From: Thermoanaerobaculia bacterium
GTDB taxonomy: Bacteria; Acidobacteriota; Thermoanaerobaculia; Multivoradales; Multivoraceae
Reading direction: 5' to 3'
NCBI GenBank assembly: GCA_022823665.1
Contig: JAJEHN010000032.1
Location: forward strand, 62,001-126,000
DNA length: 64,000 nt
Shown piece after piece: positions 25,994 to 34,474 of the stretch. The position numbers were made by a program, and so were the translations under genes. The notes under the pieces are model-generated. The model was not told the origin of the DNA and made no database searches. It worked only from the letters and a program-made list of their open reading frames with translations. How positions within the stretch are numbered: position 1 is the first letter of the stretch; the number at the start of each line of letters is the position of its first letter.

Positions 25994-26970
25994 GACGAAA
26001 CTGTCCCGCCTGGATCGCTGCCAGGCTGGAGAACCCGCCTCAACGTCTCGCCGTCGACATTGCCGCCGCTGACGACCACCGCGGTGATCTTGCCGTCGCG
26101 CGGTATCGCGCCCTGCAGGAGGGCAGCCACACCGACCGCGCCGCCGCCTTCGACCACCCAGCCCTGCACATCGACCAGGAAGCGCATCGCCGACGCGATC
26201 TGTTCCTCGGCGACGAGCACCACATCGTCCAGGTAGCGCTTGCAGATCGGCACCGTCATCGAGCCCTGCTCGATATCGCCCGAGAGCGCCTCGGCGAGGG
26301 TGTTCCAGACCTGCGGTCGGTCGCTGTCGTGGAAGACGTTGAACATCGCCGGGGTCGATTCGGCACTCACGCCGATCACCTCTACGGCGGGGTTGAGCTC
26401 CTTGACGGCGGTGGCGACGCCGGAAATCAGGCCGCCGCCGCCCACGGGAACCAGCACCCGTTCGACCCGGGGCAACTCGGACACGATCTCGACGCCGATC
26501 GTGCCGGCCCCGGCGATCACCCGCCTGTCGTTGTAGGGCGACAGCCAGGTCAAGCCGCCCCGGGCGCGGCGCAGGGCTTCGGCCTCGGCCTGATCGAAGT
26601 TGTCTCCGAAGAGCACCGCTTCGGCGCCGGCGCCGTAGCGACGCACTCCGCTCGTCTTCTTCTTCGGCGTTCCGACGGGCATCAGAATCTGTGCCGATGC
26701 ACCACACAGACGCGCGGCGTAAGCGACCGCCATCGCGAAGTTGCCCGAAGACGCGGCGATGATGCCCCGGGCCAGCGCCTTCTCGTCCAGCGACAGCATG
26801 GCGTTCAGCGCTCCTCGTATCTTGAACGAGTGCGTCGGATTGGCGTTCTCCAGCTTCAGAAACGTCCCGGCGCCGAGACCGGCGGCATCTTCGAGCGGTG
26901 TCGGCCGCAAGTGAGCCTTCAGGCGGTGCTGCGCCCGGACGATGTCGCCGAGGGTCGGGTGGTCTCTCAT
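25990..26970 (-). CDS. PLP-dependent threonine/serine dehydratase-family enzyme
   Basis: A 326-residue fold-type II PLP enzyme. The Schiff-base lysine lies in THSFKIRGALNAML (about residue 50), the substrate loop is ASSGNFAMAVAYAA, and the phosphate loop is PVGGGGLISGVA. This family includes threonine dehydratase, serine racemase, EutB and beta-hydroxyaspartate dehydratase; no C-terminal ACT domain is present. A divergent ornithine-cyclodeaminase-family gene starts 29 bp away, a pairing also seen in ectoine utilisation (EutB/EutC). The substrate is unproven. Confidence 0.88.
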   Translation of the reverse strand: MRDHPTLGDIVRAQHRLKAHLRPTPLEDAAGLGAGTFLKLENANPTHSFKIRGALNAMLSLDEKALARGIIAASSGNFAMAVAYAARLCGASAQILMPVGTPKKKTSGVRRYGAGAEAVLFGDNFDQAEAEALRRARGGLTWLSPYNDRRVIAGAGTIGVEIVSELPRVERVLVPVGGGGLISGVATAVKELNPAVEVIGVSAESTPAMFNVFHDSDRPQVWNTLAEALSGDIEQGSMTVPICKRYLDDVVLVAEEQIASAMRFLVDVQGWVVEGGGAVGVAALLQGAIPRDGKITAVVVSGGNVDGETLRRVLQPGSDPGGTVSS

Positions 26971-26986
26971 CGCGGAATTCCCAACG

Positions 26987-26992
26987 TAGTAT
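26987..26992 (+). promoter_or_regulatory. Candidate leaderless promoter (-10 box) of the OCD-family gene
   Basis: TAGTAT lies seven bases before the ATG at 27000, and no ribosome site is present. The 29-bp divergent gap must also contain the promoter of the dehydratase gene on the other strand. A GGAATTCC palindrome (26973-26980) sits in the middle and could be an operator. Confidence 0.4.
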
Positions 26993-26999
26993 CGCCGGA

Positions 27000-27947
27000 A
27001 TGCGATCGGCGGGCCTTGACGAGATCAGATCCGTTCTCGACGTACCCGCCGCCATCGAGTTGATAGAAGCCGGATTCGTGGCGCTGTCGAGCGGCGCGGC
27101 GACGGTTCCTCCCGTCGGTTACCTGGGATTCGACAGGCCGCCGGGCGACTGCCACATCAAGTACGGCCACATCCACGGCGATGACGTCTTCGTCGTCAAG
27201 ATCGCCACCGGCTTCCATGAGAACGCTTCGCGCGGTCTTCCCACGGGCCACGGGATGATGATCGTCCTGTCGGCGGAGACCGGCGAGACGCTGGTCCTGC
27301 TGGACGACTCGGGCTACCTGACCGATGTGCGAACCGCCATCGCGGGCTGCATCGCGGCCCGCTATCTCGCGCCCGAGGCGGTCGAATGCATCGGCATCGT
27401 CGGTGCCGGCATGCAGGCCCGCATGCAGTTGCAGTACCTGCGCCATGCGCGCGACTGCAACCGGGTCCGGGTCTGGGCGCGACGCCGCGAACAGTCGGCG
27501 GCGTACCGGAGCGAACTGTCGGATTCCGGCTTCGACGTCCAGGTGGCCGAGACCCTTCAGGACCTCTGCGAGAACAGCAACCTGATCGTCACCGCCACGG
27601 CGGCGAGGAGTCCCCTTGTCCGCGACGAGTGGATCCGGCCAGGCACTCACCTCACCGCGATGGGAAGCGATGCTCCCGGCAAACAGGAACTGGACCCGGC
27701 GTTGTTCGCAAGAGCCGGCGTCTGCGCCGTCGATTCACTGTCGCAGTGCATCGACCACGGCGAGTCGCACCACGCGCTGGCGGGCGGCCATATGGACGAA
27801 ACCGGTCTCGTCGAACTGGGCGACATCATCGCCGGCAGGGCCAGGGGGCGCTCGGACGAGGACGAGATCACGATCGCGGATCTGACCGGTGTCGCGGTGC
27901 AGGACATTCAGATCGCGAAGGCGATCTGGCAGGCATTGAAGGACTGA
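27000..27947 (+). CDS. Ornithine cyclodeaminase/mu-crystallin family protein
   Basis: A 315-residue NAD(P)-binding protein with the Rossmann loop IGIVGAGMQARMQLQYL near residue 125, the substrate segment HIKYGHIHGDDVFVVKIATGF, and DSLSQCIDHGES. The family includes ornithine cyclodeaminase, EutC, iminosuccinate reductase and delta-1-pyrroline-2-carboxylate reductase. A proline-racemase-family gene 4.2 kb downstream makes the last option attractive. The ATG at 27000 is the start; an upstream extension would read through the divergent gene. It ends 11 bp from the convergent symporter. Confidence 0.88.
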   Translation: MRSAGLDEIRSVLDVPAAIELIEAGFVALSSGAATVPPVGYLGFDRPPGDCHIKYGHIHGDDVFVVKIATGFHENASRGLPTGHGMMIVLSAETGETLVLLDDSGYLTDVRTAIAGCIAARYLAPEAVECIGIVGAGMQARMQLQYLRHARDCNRVRVWARRREQSAAYRSELSDSGFDVQVAETLQDLCENSNLIVTATAARSPLVRDEWIRPGTHLTAMGSDAPGKQELDPALFARAGVCAVDSLSQCIDHGESHHALAGGHMDETGLVELGDIIAGRARGRSDEDEITIADLTGVAVQDIQIAKAIWQALKD

Positions 27948-27958
27948 GGGGCCGCCCG

Positions 27959-29407
27959 TCAGCCGTCGAGACCCGCCACGAGGTCGCGCTCGGAGGGGAC
28001 GCGCCTGAGTTCGTCGTGCCGGGGCCGGTGGGTCTTCCGGGTCATCAACGACACGGCCACCATCGCGATCAGGCTGAACACCGGCGCCAGCAGCGTGTCC
28101 AGGCCGCGCCAGGCGTCCGTGACCGCGAAGTGCAGCACGAGCCGCGCGGCGCTGCCGGCGAGGACGCCGGCGAGCGCCCCGGTCGTGTTCGCCCTGCGCC
28201 AGAACAGGCCGAGCAGGAGGGGCACGAAGCAGCCCGCGAGGACGATGTCGAAGGCGAGAATGAGCAGGATACCCGGCTCGGGCCGGACGTAAGCGAAGAC
28301 GACGGCGCCGGCCATCGTCGGCAGGGCGATCCAGCGGGAGAAGCGGAGCATCCGCTCGTCGTCCCAGGTCGACCGGCTGTGGCGCTGGACCAGGTTGCGG
28401 GTGATCACGTTCGCCAGGTCGAGCACGACGCCGCTCGCGGTCGACATGCTGGCGGCGATGATCCCGAGCAGGATGGCGCCGCCGACCAGGAGCGGCAGAT
28501 CGTTCAGCGCGAGGTCGATCAGCAGGGAGGAGCCGGCCTCCCTCTCGAAATGGAACGCTGCCAGCCCGATCAGGGAGACGGCCAGGCCCACGACCAGCGT
28601 GAGCCCGGCGGCCAGGTAGCAGCCCCGCTTCGCGGAGCGGCCCGAATCGGCCGAGATCATCCGCTGGATGAAGTCGATCGCGACGATGTCGCCAAGCGCC
28701 AGCGATCCGAGGGCGGCCCAGTTGACCAGCGCTCCGTGCTCGCGGGAGAACAGACCGTTCAGACTCGCGCTCCCCTCGGGCGCCGACGCAAGCAACGTGC
28801 CCCAGCCGTGCGCCCCGCCAAGCCAGATCACCGCGACCACGATGCTGACGATGAAGATGGAAACCTGAAGCACGCTCGTCGCGATCGTCGCGTACAGGCC
28901 GCCCGAAACCGCGTAGGCCAGGATGCAGACCGCGATGGCGATCAGCATCGCGAGATACGGCAGGCCGAAAACGACCCGCAGCAGGAGCCCGAGACCCGCG
29001 AGGTTGCCGGCGACCAGCACGACGTTGCTCAGCAACATCAATGCGGCGGCGAGAGTCTCGGTCGAGACGCTGTAACGGCGCCGGTAGAAGTCGGCCAGGG
29101 TCATCAACCGCATGCGGTGCAACGGCTCGGCGAACCAGGTGCCGGCGATCACCAGGCAGAGCGCCAGGCCGATCGGGATGACCGCGCCCGCCCAGAAACC
29201 GCTCGAGTGGACCAGCGAGGCGTTGCCCACCGAGCCGTTCGCGTCGAACGCCTGGGCGCAGAGGGTGATGCCGACGACGCCCACCGGCATCGCGTTGCCG
29301 GCGACGTAGTAGTTCGTCGCGCGGCCGCGGATCTTCGCGTAGGTGCGGACGCCAACGACCAGGGTGGCGGCGATGAAGAGGACAACGGCGATGCCGATCG
29401 CTGACAC
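27959..29407 (-). CDS. Sodium:solute symporter (SSS family)
   Basis: A 482-residue protein with about thirteen membrane segments. Typical SSS features are RATNYYVAGNAMPVGVVG near the N-terminus, LTLADFYRRRY, and the TM8 region ILLGIIAASMSTASGVVLDLANVITR, where conserved serines bind sodium. It imports an organic solute with Na+; the substrate is unknown. I use the GTG at 29407 because a TACACT box lies seven bases upstream; a TTG at 29464 would add 19 residues inside the divergent M28 gene. Confidence 0.88.
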   Translation of the reverse strand: MSAIGIAVVLFIAATLVVGVRTYAKIRGRATNYYVAGNAMPVGVVGITLCAQAFDANGSVGNASLVHSSGFWAGAVIPIGLALCLVIAGTWFAEPLHRMRLMTLADFYRRRYSVSTETLAAALMLLSNVVLVAGNLAGLGLLLRVVFGLPYLAMLIAIAVCILAYAVSGGLYATIATSVLQVSIFIVSIVVAVIWLGGAHGWGTLLASAPEGSASLNGLFSREHGALVNWAALGSLALGDIVAIDFIQRMISADSGRSAKRGCYLAAGLTLVVGLAVSLIGLAAFHFEREAGSSLLIDLALNDLPLLVGGAILLGIIAASMSTASGVVLDLANVITRNLVQRHSRSTWDDERMLRFSRWIALPTMAGAVVFAYVRPEPGILLILAFDIVLAGCFVPLLLGLFWRRANTTGALAGVLAGSAARLVLHFAVTDAWRGLDTLLAPVFSLIAMVAVSLMTRKTHRPRHDELRRVPSERDLVAGLDG

Positions 29408-29414
29408 GAAGGGC

Positions 29415-29420
29415 AGTGTA
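29415..29420 (-). promoter_or_regulatory. Candidate leaderless promoter (-10 box) of the SSS symporter
   Basis: The minus strand reads TACACT, seven bases, then GTG at 29407. No ribosome site lies between. Confidence 0.38.
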
Positions 29421-29440
29421 GTGCTGGGGACGAGCGCGGC

Positions 29441-29446
29441 TATAGT
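29441..29446 (+). promoter_or_regulatory. Candidate leaderless promoter (-10 box) of the M28 peptidase gene
   Basis: TATAGT lies eight bases before the GTG at 29455, and no ribosome site is visible. It is about 20 bp from the oppositely directed symporter box, so the two promoters are back to back. Confidence 0.4.
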
Positions 29447-29454
29447 GCCGAACG

Positions 29455-31068
29455 GTGATTCCAAACAGCGCCAACCGGATGCCGGCGCTGGTCGCGGTCG
29501 CGGCGGCGCTCGCGGCGTGCGGGGTCCCGGCCGGCGAAGAGGGCGCCGGAGGGCCGACCGGTCCGACGGAGCCCGTCGACCTCGAGGTCGTCGCCGAACT
29601 CCGCGACGAGGGCTTCAACCGCTCCCGGGTCATGGAGTTCTCCCACGTCCTGACGGACCTCTACGGCCCCCGGTACGCGAACTCGCCTTCCTACGACGGC
29701 GCCGCCTCGTGGGCGCGCGACACGTTCGAGGAGTTCGGCCTCGAGGCCACGCTCGAGCCCTGGGGCGAGTTCGGCTACGCCTGGGAGAACCGCCACACGT
29801 CGGTTCACATCACGGCGCCGCAGTACCAGCCGGTCATCGGCTACGCGCAGCCGGGAACCCGGGGAACGGAGGGCAAGGTCGCCGGACCCGTGACCGCGGT
29901 CGACCTCAGCGGTGTCGAGACGCGTGGCGACCTGGAAGCCCTGCAAACACGGCTCGGGACATCGATCCTCCTCGTCTCGCCCGAGCGGGAGCTGGTTCCC
30001 AACTTCTCGCCGCAGGCGGTCCGGCTCTCCGACGAGGAACTGAGCGCCATGGCCCGCCTCGAGATCGATCCACGGAACAACCCCACGCAGTCGGCGGACG
30101 ACGACGAGGCCGCACCGGAACTCTTCCGCCACGACATCGAGACGTTCCTGGAGCAGCAGGGCGTCGCCGTCCTGGTCGAGATCGGTTCCACGAACGTCGG
30201 TCCGATGGACAAGGGGATCGTCCACGTCTCCGGCGACGGTCCGCTGCCGCTGAACGAACCGGTCCCCATGCCTCGCGTCGTCGTCGCCGCCGAGCACTAC
30301 AACCGGATGATGCGGCTGCTGGCCGCCGGAACGCCGGTCGAGATGGAGATCGAAGTCCGCAACGTCCTCAGCGACGACGATCCTCTCGACTACAACGTGA
30401 TCGCCGACCTCCCCGGCGGCGACCTCTCGCACGAGGTCGTGATGATCGGCGGCCACCTCGACGCGGAACCCGCCGGCACCGGCGCCACGGACAACGCGGC
30501 CGGCAGCGCGATCGTGATGGAAGCGATGCGGCTGCTGCGTGCGGCCGGCCTCGCACCGCGGCGGACCATCCGGGCCGCCCTCTGGGGCGCCGAGGAGAGC
30601 GGCCTGCTCGGCTCCCGGGCCTACGTCCGCGAACACTTCGGCGACCCGGCCTCAGCCGAGAAGCCGGCCGCCCACGCGAACCTGTCCGTCTACTTCAACG
30701 TCGACTGGTACGGCCGCTTCCGCGGCATGTACCTGCAGGGAAACGACGCGTCCCGACCGATCTTCGAGGCCTGGATGGAGCCGTTCCACGACGTCGACAT
30801 GTCCTGGATCGTGCCCGGCAACACCTGCTGCACCGATCACATGGCCTTTCTCGAAGCGGGCCTGCAGGGCTTCCAGTTCATCCAGGACGATCTCGAGTTC
30901 TTCAACGCGACCTTCCACACGAACATGGACGTCTACGACCGCCTGATCGCCGACGACCTCAGGCAGGCCTCGGTCATCCTGGCCAGCTTCGCCTACCATG
31001 CGGCGATGCGCGACGATCTCTTCCCGCGCGCCGACGGCCTGGCCAACGGGCGGCGCTGGCACAAGTAG
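29455..31068 (+). CDS. M28-family zinc aminopeptidase lipoprotein
   Basis: A 537-residue exported protein with a lipobox (AAALAACGVPAG). The C-terminal two-zinc M28 domain shows the ligand series GGHLDAEPAG (His, Asp), GATDNAAGSA (bridging Asp), ALWGAEESGLLGS (catalytic Glu pair), FNVDWYG, and a final FHTNMDVYD. An inserted PA-like region spans about residues 130-280. It should release N-terminal amino acids from peptides in the periplasm or at the surface. The GTG start follows a TATAGT box. The aldo/keto reductase gene follows 31 bp downstream. Confidence 0.9.
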   Translation: MIPNSANRMPALVAVAAALAACGVPAGEEGAGGPTGPTEPVDLEVVAELRDEGFNRSRVMEFSHVLTDLYGPRYANSPSYDGAASWARDTFEEFGLEATLEPWGEFGYAWENRHTSVHITAPQYQPVIGYAQPGTRGTEGKVAGPVTAVDLSGVETRGDLEALQTRLGTSILLVSPERELVPNFSPQAVRLSDEELSAMARLEIDPRNNPTQSADDDEAAPELFRHDIETFLEQQGVAVLVEIGSTNVGPMDKGIVHVSGDGPLPLNEPVPMPRVVVAAEHYNRMMRLLAAGTPVEMEIEVRNVLSDDDPLDYNVIADLPGGDLSHEVVMIGGHLDAEPAGTGATDNAAGSAIVMEAMRLLRAAGLAPRRTIRAALWGAEESGLLGSRAYVREHFGDPASAEKPAAHANLSVYFNVDWYGRFRGMYLQGNDASRPIFEAWMEPFHDVDMSWIVPGNTCCTDHMAFLEAGLQGFQFIQDDLEFFNATFHTNMDVYDRLIADDLRQASVILASFAYHAAMRDDLFPRADGLANGRRWHK

Positions 31069-31099
31069 CCGCCGAGTCGCAACCGGATCAGGAGCAGCC

Positions 31100-32155
31100 A
31101 TGGAGTACCGCGTACTGGGACGGACCGGAGTCAAGGTCGCGCCGCTCTGCTTCGGCAGCGACAACTTCGCCGATCCCACGCCGGAGCCGGAATGCGTGCG
31201 CATGCTGGAAACGGCGATGGACGCCGGCATCAACCTGATCGACACCGGCGAGGTCTACGCCGAAGGCGAGGGCGAGCGGATCATCGGCCGGGCGCTCAAG
31301 GCGAGCGGCCGCCGACACGAACTGCTGATCGCGACCAAGGTCGACCACGGCCGCAGGGTCGTAGGCCAGAGCGTCGTCGACTACACCGGCAGCATCGGCC
31401 CCAACGAGTACGGCCACTCGCGGATCAACCTGATCCGCGCCTGCGAGGGCTCGCTGCGAAGGCTGCAGACCGACTACATCGACCTCTATCAACTGCACCG
31501 CCCTTCGCCCGAGATGCCGTTCGACGAGACCCTGAGGGCGCTGGACGACCTGGTCCGCGCCGGCAAGATCCGCTACATCGGCTGCTCGACCCACCCGGCC
31601 TGGATGGTCGCCGAGGCCGTGATGACGAGCGAACTGAAGGGCTACGCCCGCTTCGCCAGCGAGCAGCCGCCCTACAACCTGCTGGACCGCCGGATCGAGA
31701 ACGAGCTGATCCCGATGTGCGAGCGCCTCGGCCTCGGCATCATCACCTGGGCGCCGATGGCGATGGGCGTGCTCGCGGGCCGCTATCTCAGCGACTCCGA
31801 CTATCCGGAGAACTCCCGCGCGGCGCTGCGCGGCGGTTTCTACGCCGACCGAGTCACGCGAGCGGGCATCGACGTCGGCCGCAGGTTCGCCGAAGTCGCG
31901 GCCGACTCCGGCCTGACTCCAGCCCAGTTCGCGATCCTCTGGACCAAGGATCAGCCCGGCATCACCGCGCCGCTGATCGGGCCGCGCACGCTCAGACACC
32001 TGGAGGACCTGCTGCCCGTGCTCGAGATGACCTTGACGGACGAGCAGCGGGCCGCCTGCGACGCCCTGGTGCCGCCCGGAAGCGTCGTCGCCGACTTCCA
32101 CAACACGGCTGGCTGGATGAAGATGAAGGTCATCCCGCCAGCGGCCGGGAACTAG
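31100..32155 (+). CDS. Aldo/keto reductase (first paralogue)
   Basis: A 351-residue TIM-barrel NADPH-dependent reductase of the YajO/YhdN-like group. The catalytic tetrad is visible: Asp and Tyr in LIDTGEVYAEGEGE, Lys in LLIATKVDHG, His in YQLHRPSP. The cofactor segment TPAQFAILWTKDQPGITAPLIG is also present. An AGGAG site precedes the ATG at 31100. A close paralogue lies at 54.2 kb; both end in DFHNT-x-GWMK. It heads the cluster with the proline-racemase-family enzyme, six bases downstream. Confidence 0.9.
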   Translation: MEYRVLGRTGVKVAPLCFGSDNFADPTPEPECVRMLETAMDAGINLIDTGEVYAEGEGERIIGRALKASGRRHELLIATKVDHGRRVVGQSVVDYTGSIGPNEYGHSRINLIRACEGSLRRLQTDYIDLYQLHRPSPEMPFDETLRALDDLVRAGKIRYIGCSTHPAWMVAEAVMTSELKGYARFASEQPPYNLLDRRIENELIPMCERLGLGIITWAPMAMGVLAGRYLSDSDYPENSRAALRGGFYADRVTRAGIDVGRRFAEVAADSGLTPAQFAILWTKDQPGITAPLIGPRTLRHLEDLLPVLEMTLTDEQRAACDALVPPGSVVADFHNTAGWMKMKVIPPAAGN

Positions 32156-32161
32156 ATCCCG

Positions 32162-33232
32162 GTGCACGTCTCCAACGTAATCCACGCCGTCGACACCCAC
32201 GTCTGCGGCGAACCCGGCCGGGTGATCGTCGGCGGCGTTCTCGACGTCCCCGGCGCCACGATGTTCGAGAAGATGCGCCACCTCGAGGATGAAGCCGACG
32301 AGTTGCGCCTGCGGATGCTGCGCGAACCGCGCGGCTACCCCGCCGCGAACTGCAACCTGATCCTGCCCGCCACCCATCCCGACGCGGTCGCCGGCTACGT
32401 GATCATGGAGCAGGTCGAGTACCCCGGCATGTCCGGCACGAACACGATCGCCGTCGTCACCGTGCTGATCGAGACCGGGATGGTGGCGCATTCCGAGCCC
32501 GTGACCGAACTCACGCTGGAGTCGCCCGCCGGCCTGATCCGGGTCCGCGCCGACGTCGACCGCGGCAAGGTGAAGCGGGTCGAGTTCGAGAACGTGCCGG
32601 CCTTCGCCGTCCATCTCGACGCCGTCCTCGATGTCCCGGAACTCGGCGACGTGACCGTCGACGTCGCCTACGGCGGCATGTTCTACGTCATCGCCGACGC
32701 CGACCAGGTCGGCCTCACCCTGGCGCCGGAAGAGGCCGCCGAGGCGACCCGGGTCGGCGAGATGATCAAGGCGGCCTGCCAGGAGCAGCTTCCGCCGCCC
32801 GTGCATCCGCTCAATCCGGAGATCCGCGGCGTGACGATCGGCCAGCTCTCGGCGCCGCCGCTCGTGCCCGGATCGGACCGGCGGAACACGGTGATCGTCT
32901 CGACCGGCAAACTCGACTGGAACAAACCGTTGACCTGGACCGGCGCTCTCGACCGCTCGCCCTGCGGCACGGGCACCTGCGCCAAGATGGCGGCCATGTG
33001 GGCCAAGGGCGAGCTGCCGCTGGGACAGGACTTCGTGCACGAGGGCGTCCTCGGCACGACCTTCACGGGCCGGATGGTGCGCGAGACGAAGGTCGGCGAC
33101 GTCGACGCCGCAGTGCCGGCGCTGGCGGGCACGGCATGGATTACGGGCTTCGCCCAGTACGTCGTCGACCCGGAGGACCCCTTCCCCAACGGGTTCACGG
33201 TCGGCGACATCTGGGGCGGCCAGGAGGAGTGA
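32162..33232 (+). CDS. Proline racemase-family enzyme, probable trans-3-hydroxyproline dehydratase
   Basis: A 356-residue enzyme of the proline racemase superfamily: DTHVCGEPGRV near the N-terminus and DRSPCGTGTCAKMA with the second catalytic cysteine. The first catalytic site reads PGMSGTNTIAV, with Ser where racemases and epimerases have Cys. Members lacking the first Cys (Thr or Ser) are generally trans-3-hydroxy-L-proline dehydratases rather than racemases. The TRAP transporter and DHDPS-family gene downstream support catabolism of a proline-like acid. The GTG start lies six bases after the previous stop. Confidence 0.87.
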   Translation: MHVSNVIHAVDTHVCGEPGRVIVGGVLDVPGATMFEKMRHLEDEADELRLRMLREPRGYPAANCNLILPATHPDAVAGYVIMEQVEYPGMSGTNTIAVVTVLIETGMVAHSEPVTELTLESPAGLIRVRADVDRGKVKRVEFENVPAFAVHLDAVLDVPELGDVTVDVAYGGMFYVIADADQVGLTLAPEEAAEATRVGEMIKAACQEQLPPPVHPLNPEIRGVTIGQLSAPPLVPGSDRRNTVIVSTGKLDWNKPLTWTGALDRSPCGTGTCAKMAAMWAKGELPLGQDFVHEGVLGTTFTGRMVRETKVGDVDAAVPALAGTAWITGFAQYVVDPEDPFPNGFTVGDIWGGQEE

Positions 33233-33236
33233 GTCG

Positions 33237-33986
33237 ATGAGCGAAGACAGAGTGATGGTGGTCACCGGCGCGTCGAGCGGCCTGGGCGCCGAGGTCTCGG
33301 AGCACTTCGCGCTGAAGGGCTACCGGGTAGTGATGAGCTACCTGATCGAGGCCGAGGCGCGGGCGACCTACGACCGCATCGCGACCAGCGTGGGCAGCAC
33401 CGAGCGGCTGATGAAGGTCCAGGCCGATGTAGCGAACCGGGAACAGGTCCGCGCCATGTTCGACGCCGTGATCGAGCGGTTCGGGCAGGTCGACGTCCTG
33501 ATCAACTTCGCCGGCATCAACCGCGACGCGCCCTTCACCGAGTTGACGGACGACATGTGGGACTCGGTCGTGGCCGCCCATCTCCGCGGCCACTTCGTCT
33601 GCGGTCAGGAGTTCGTCTTCCACAACCCCGACCGCCCGGGCGTGATCATCAACCTGGGGGCCGCCTGCGGCCAGATCGGGCGCAAGAACGGAGCGAACTT
33701 CTGCAGCGCCAAGGGCGGCGTCATCGCGCTGACCAAGTGCATGGCGCAGGAACTGTCGCCCAGGATCCGCGTCAACTGCCTGGTGCCCGGATCGGTCCGG
33801 ACCCGCGAGGTGATCGACCGCTACCACCTGGAGACCGAGGAAGGCCTGGCGAAGGAACTCGCCACCCTGCCGATGGGACGGCTGGGCGAGTTCGAGGACA
33901 TCACCCGGATGGTCGACTGCATGATCGGCTCCGAGTTCACGACCGGCGCCACCTTCTACGCCAACGGCGGCCAGTACATGCATTGA
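33237..33986 (+). CDS. SDR-fold protein with lost catalytic residues
   Basis: A 249-residue short-chain dehydrogenase-fold protein. The NAD(P) loop TGASSGLG (residues 10-17) and structural motif INFAGINRDAP are intact. The active site is altered: the usual Tyr of YxxxK is Phe (ANFCSAK, F155, codon TTC at 33699), the catalytic Ser is Ala (LGAACG, A142), and the Asn of the tetrad appears replaced (AHLRGHF). Only the lysine remains. It may bind nucleotide without classic oxidoreductase activity or use another mechanism. It sits between the racemase-family and TRAP genes. Confidence 0.88.
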   Translation: MSEDRVMVVTGASSGLGAEVSEHFALKGYRVVMSYLIEAEARATYDRIATSVGSTERLMKVQADVANREQVRAMFDAVIERFGQVDVLINFAGINRDAPFTELTDDMWDSVVAAHLRGHFVCGQEFVFHNPDRPGVIINLGAACGQIGRKNGANFCSAKGGVIALTKCMAQELSPRIRVNCLVPGSVRTREVIDRYHLETEEGLAKELATLPMGRLGEFEDITRMVDCMIGSEFTTGATFYANGGQYMH

Positions 33987-34465
33987 ACCGCCTCGCCGCC
34001 ATGACCCGGGGCCTGGTCCGCCATCCGCTGGAGGTGGCGGTGTGCACGATCCTCGTCGCGCTGGTCGCGGTGACCTTCTCCCAGGTCGTCTTCCGGTACG
34101 TCCTGCAGGCGTCGCTCTCCTGGTCGGAGGAGCTTGCCCGGTTCCTCCTGATGTGGCTCGCCGCCCTCTCCACCGCCTACGCGATGAAGACGGGCGCCCA
34201 CTTCGCGCTTCACTTCGTCGTCGACCGGACGCCGCCGGCCGTGCGCCGCCTCATCGGTTCGGCGGTGGCGCTTGCCGCGTCCGCGTTCCTGGCGGTCTTC
34301 GCCTGGCAGTCGCTCCGTTTCGCGATCGAGGTTCACGACATGGAGGCGCCGGCCACGCGGATGTCGATGGCGATTCCCTACTCGTCGGCCTTCGTCGGCA
34401 GCACCCTCACCCTCTACTACGTGCTCGTGAACTGGCGCCGGGAACTCCGCGGGCAGGAGGAATAG
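33983..34465 (+). CDS. dctQ: TRAP transporter small permease DctQ
   Basis: A 160-residue protein with four membrane segments, starting HPLEVAVCTILVALVAVTFS and including the family pattern VFRYVLQASLSWSEELARFLLMWLA. DctQ forms the membrane complex with DctM. The TTG at 33983 overlaps the SDR stop as TTGA, as at other junctions here; the ATG at 34001 is the alternative. The adjoining DctM and DctP genes complete the transporter. Confidence 0.92.
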   Translation: MNRLAAMTRGLVRHPLEVAVCTILVALVAVTFSQVVFRYVLQASLSWSEELARFLLMWLAALSTAYAMKTGAHFALHFVVDRTPPAVRRLIGSAVALAASAFLAVFAWQSLRFAIEVHDMEAPATRMSMAIPYSSAFVGSTLTLYYVLVNWRRELRGQEE

Positions 34466-34474
34466 GGCCAGGCA

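Noticed and set aside
28624..28640. CCGCTTCGCGG in the SSS symporter gene as a repeat copy
   Set aside because: It lies in conserved coding sequence, lacks the GGGTGCGC module, and its short palindrome is expected by chance in GC-rich DNA.
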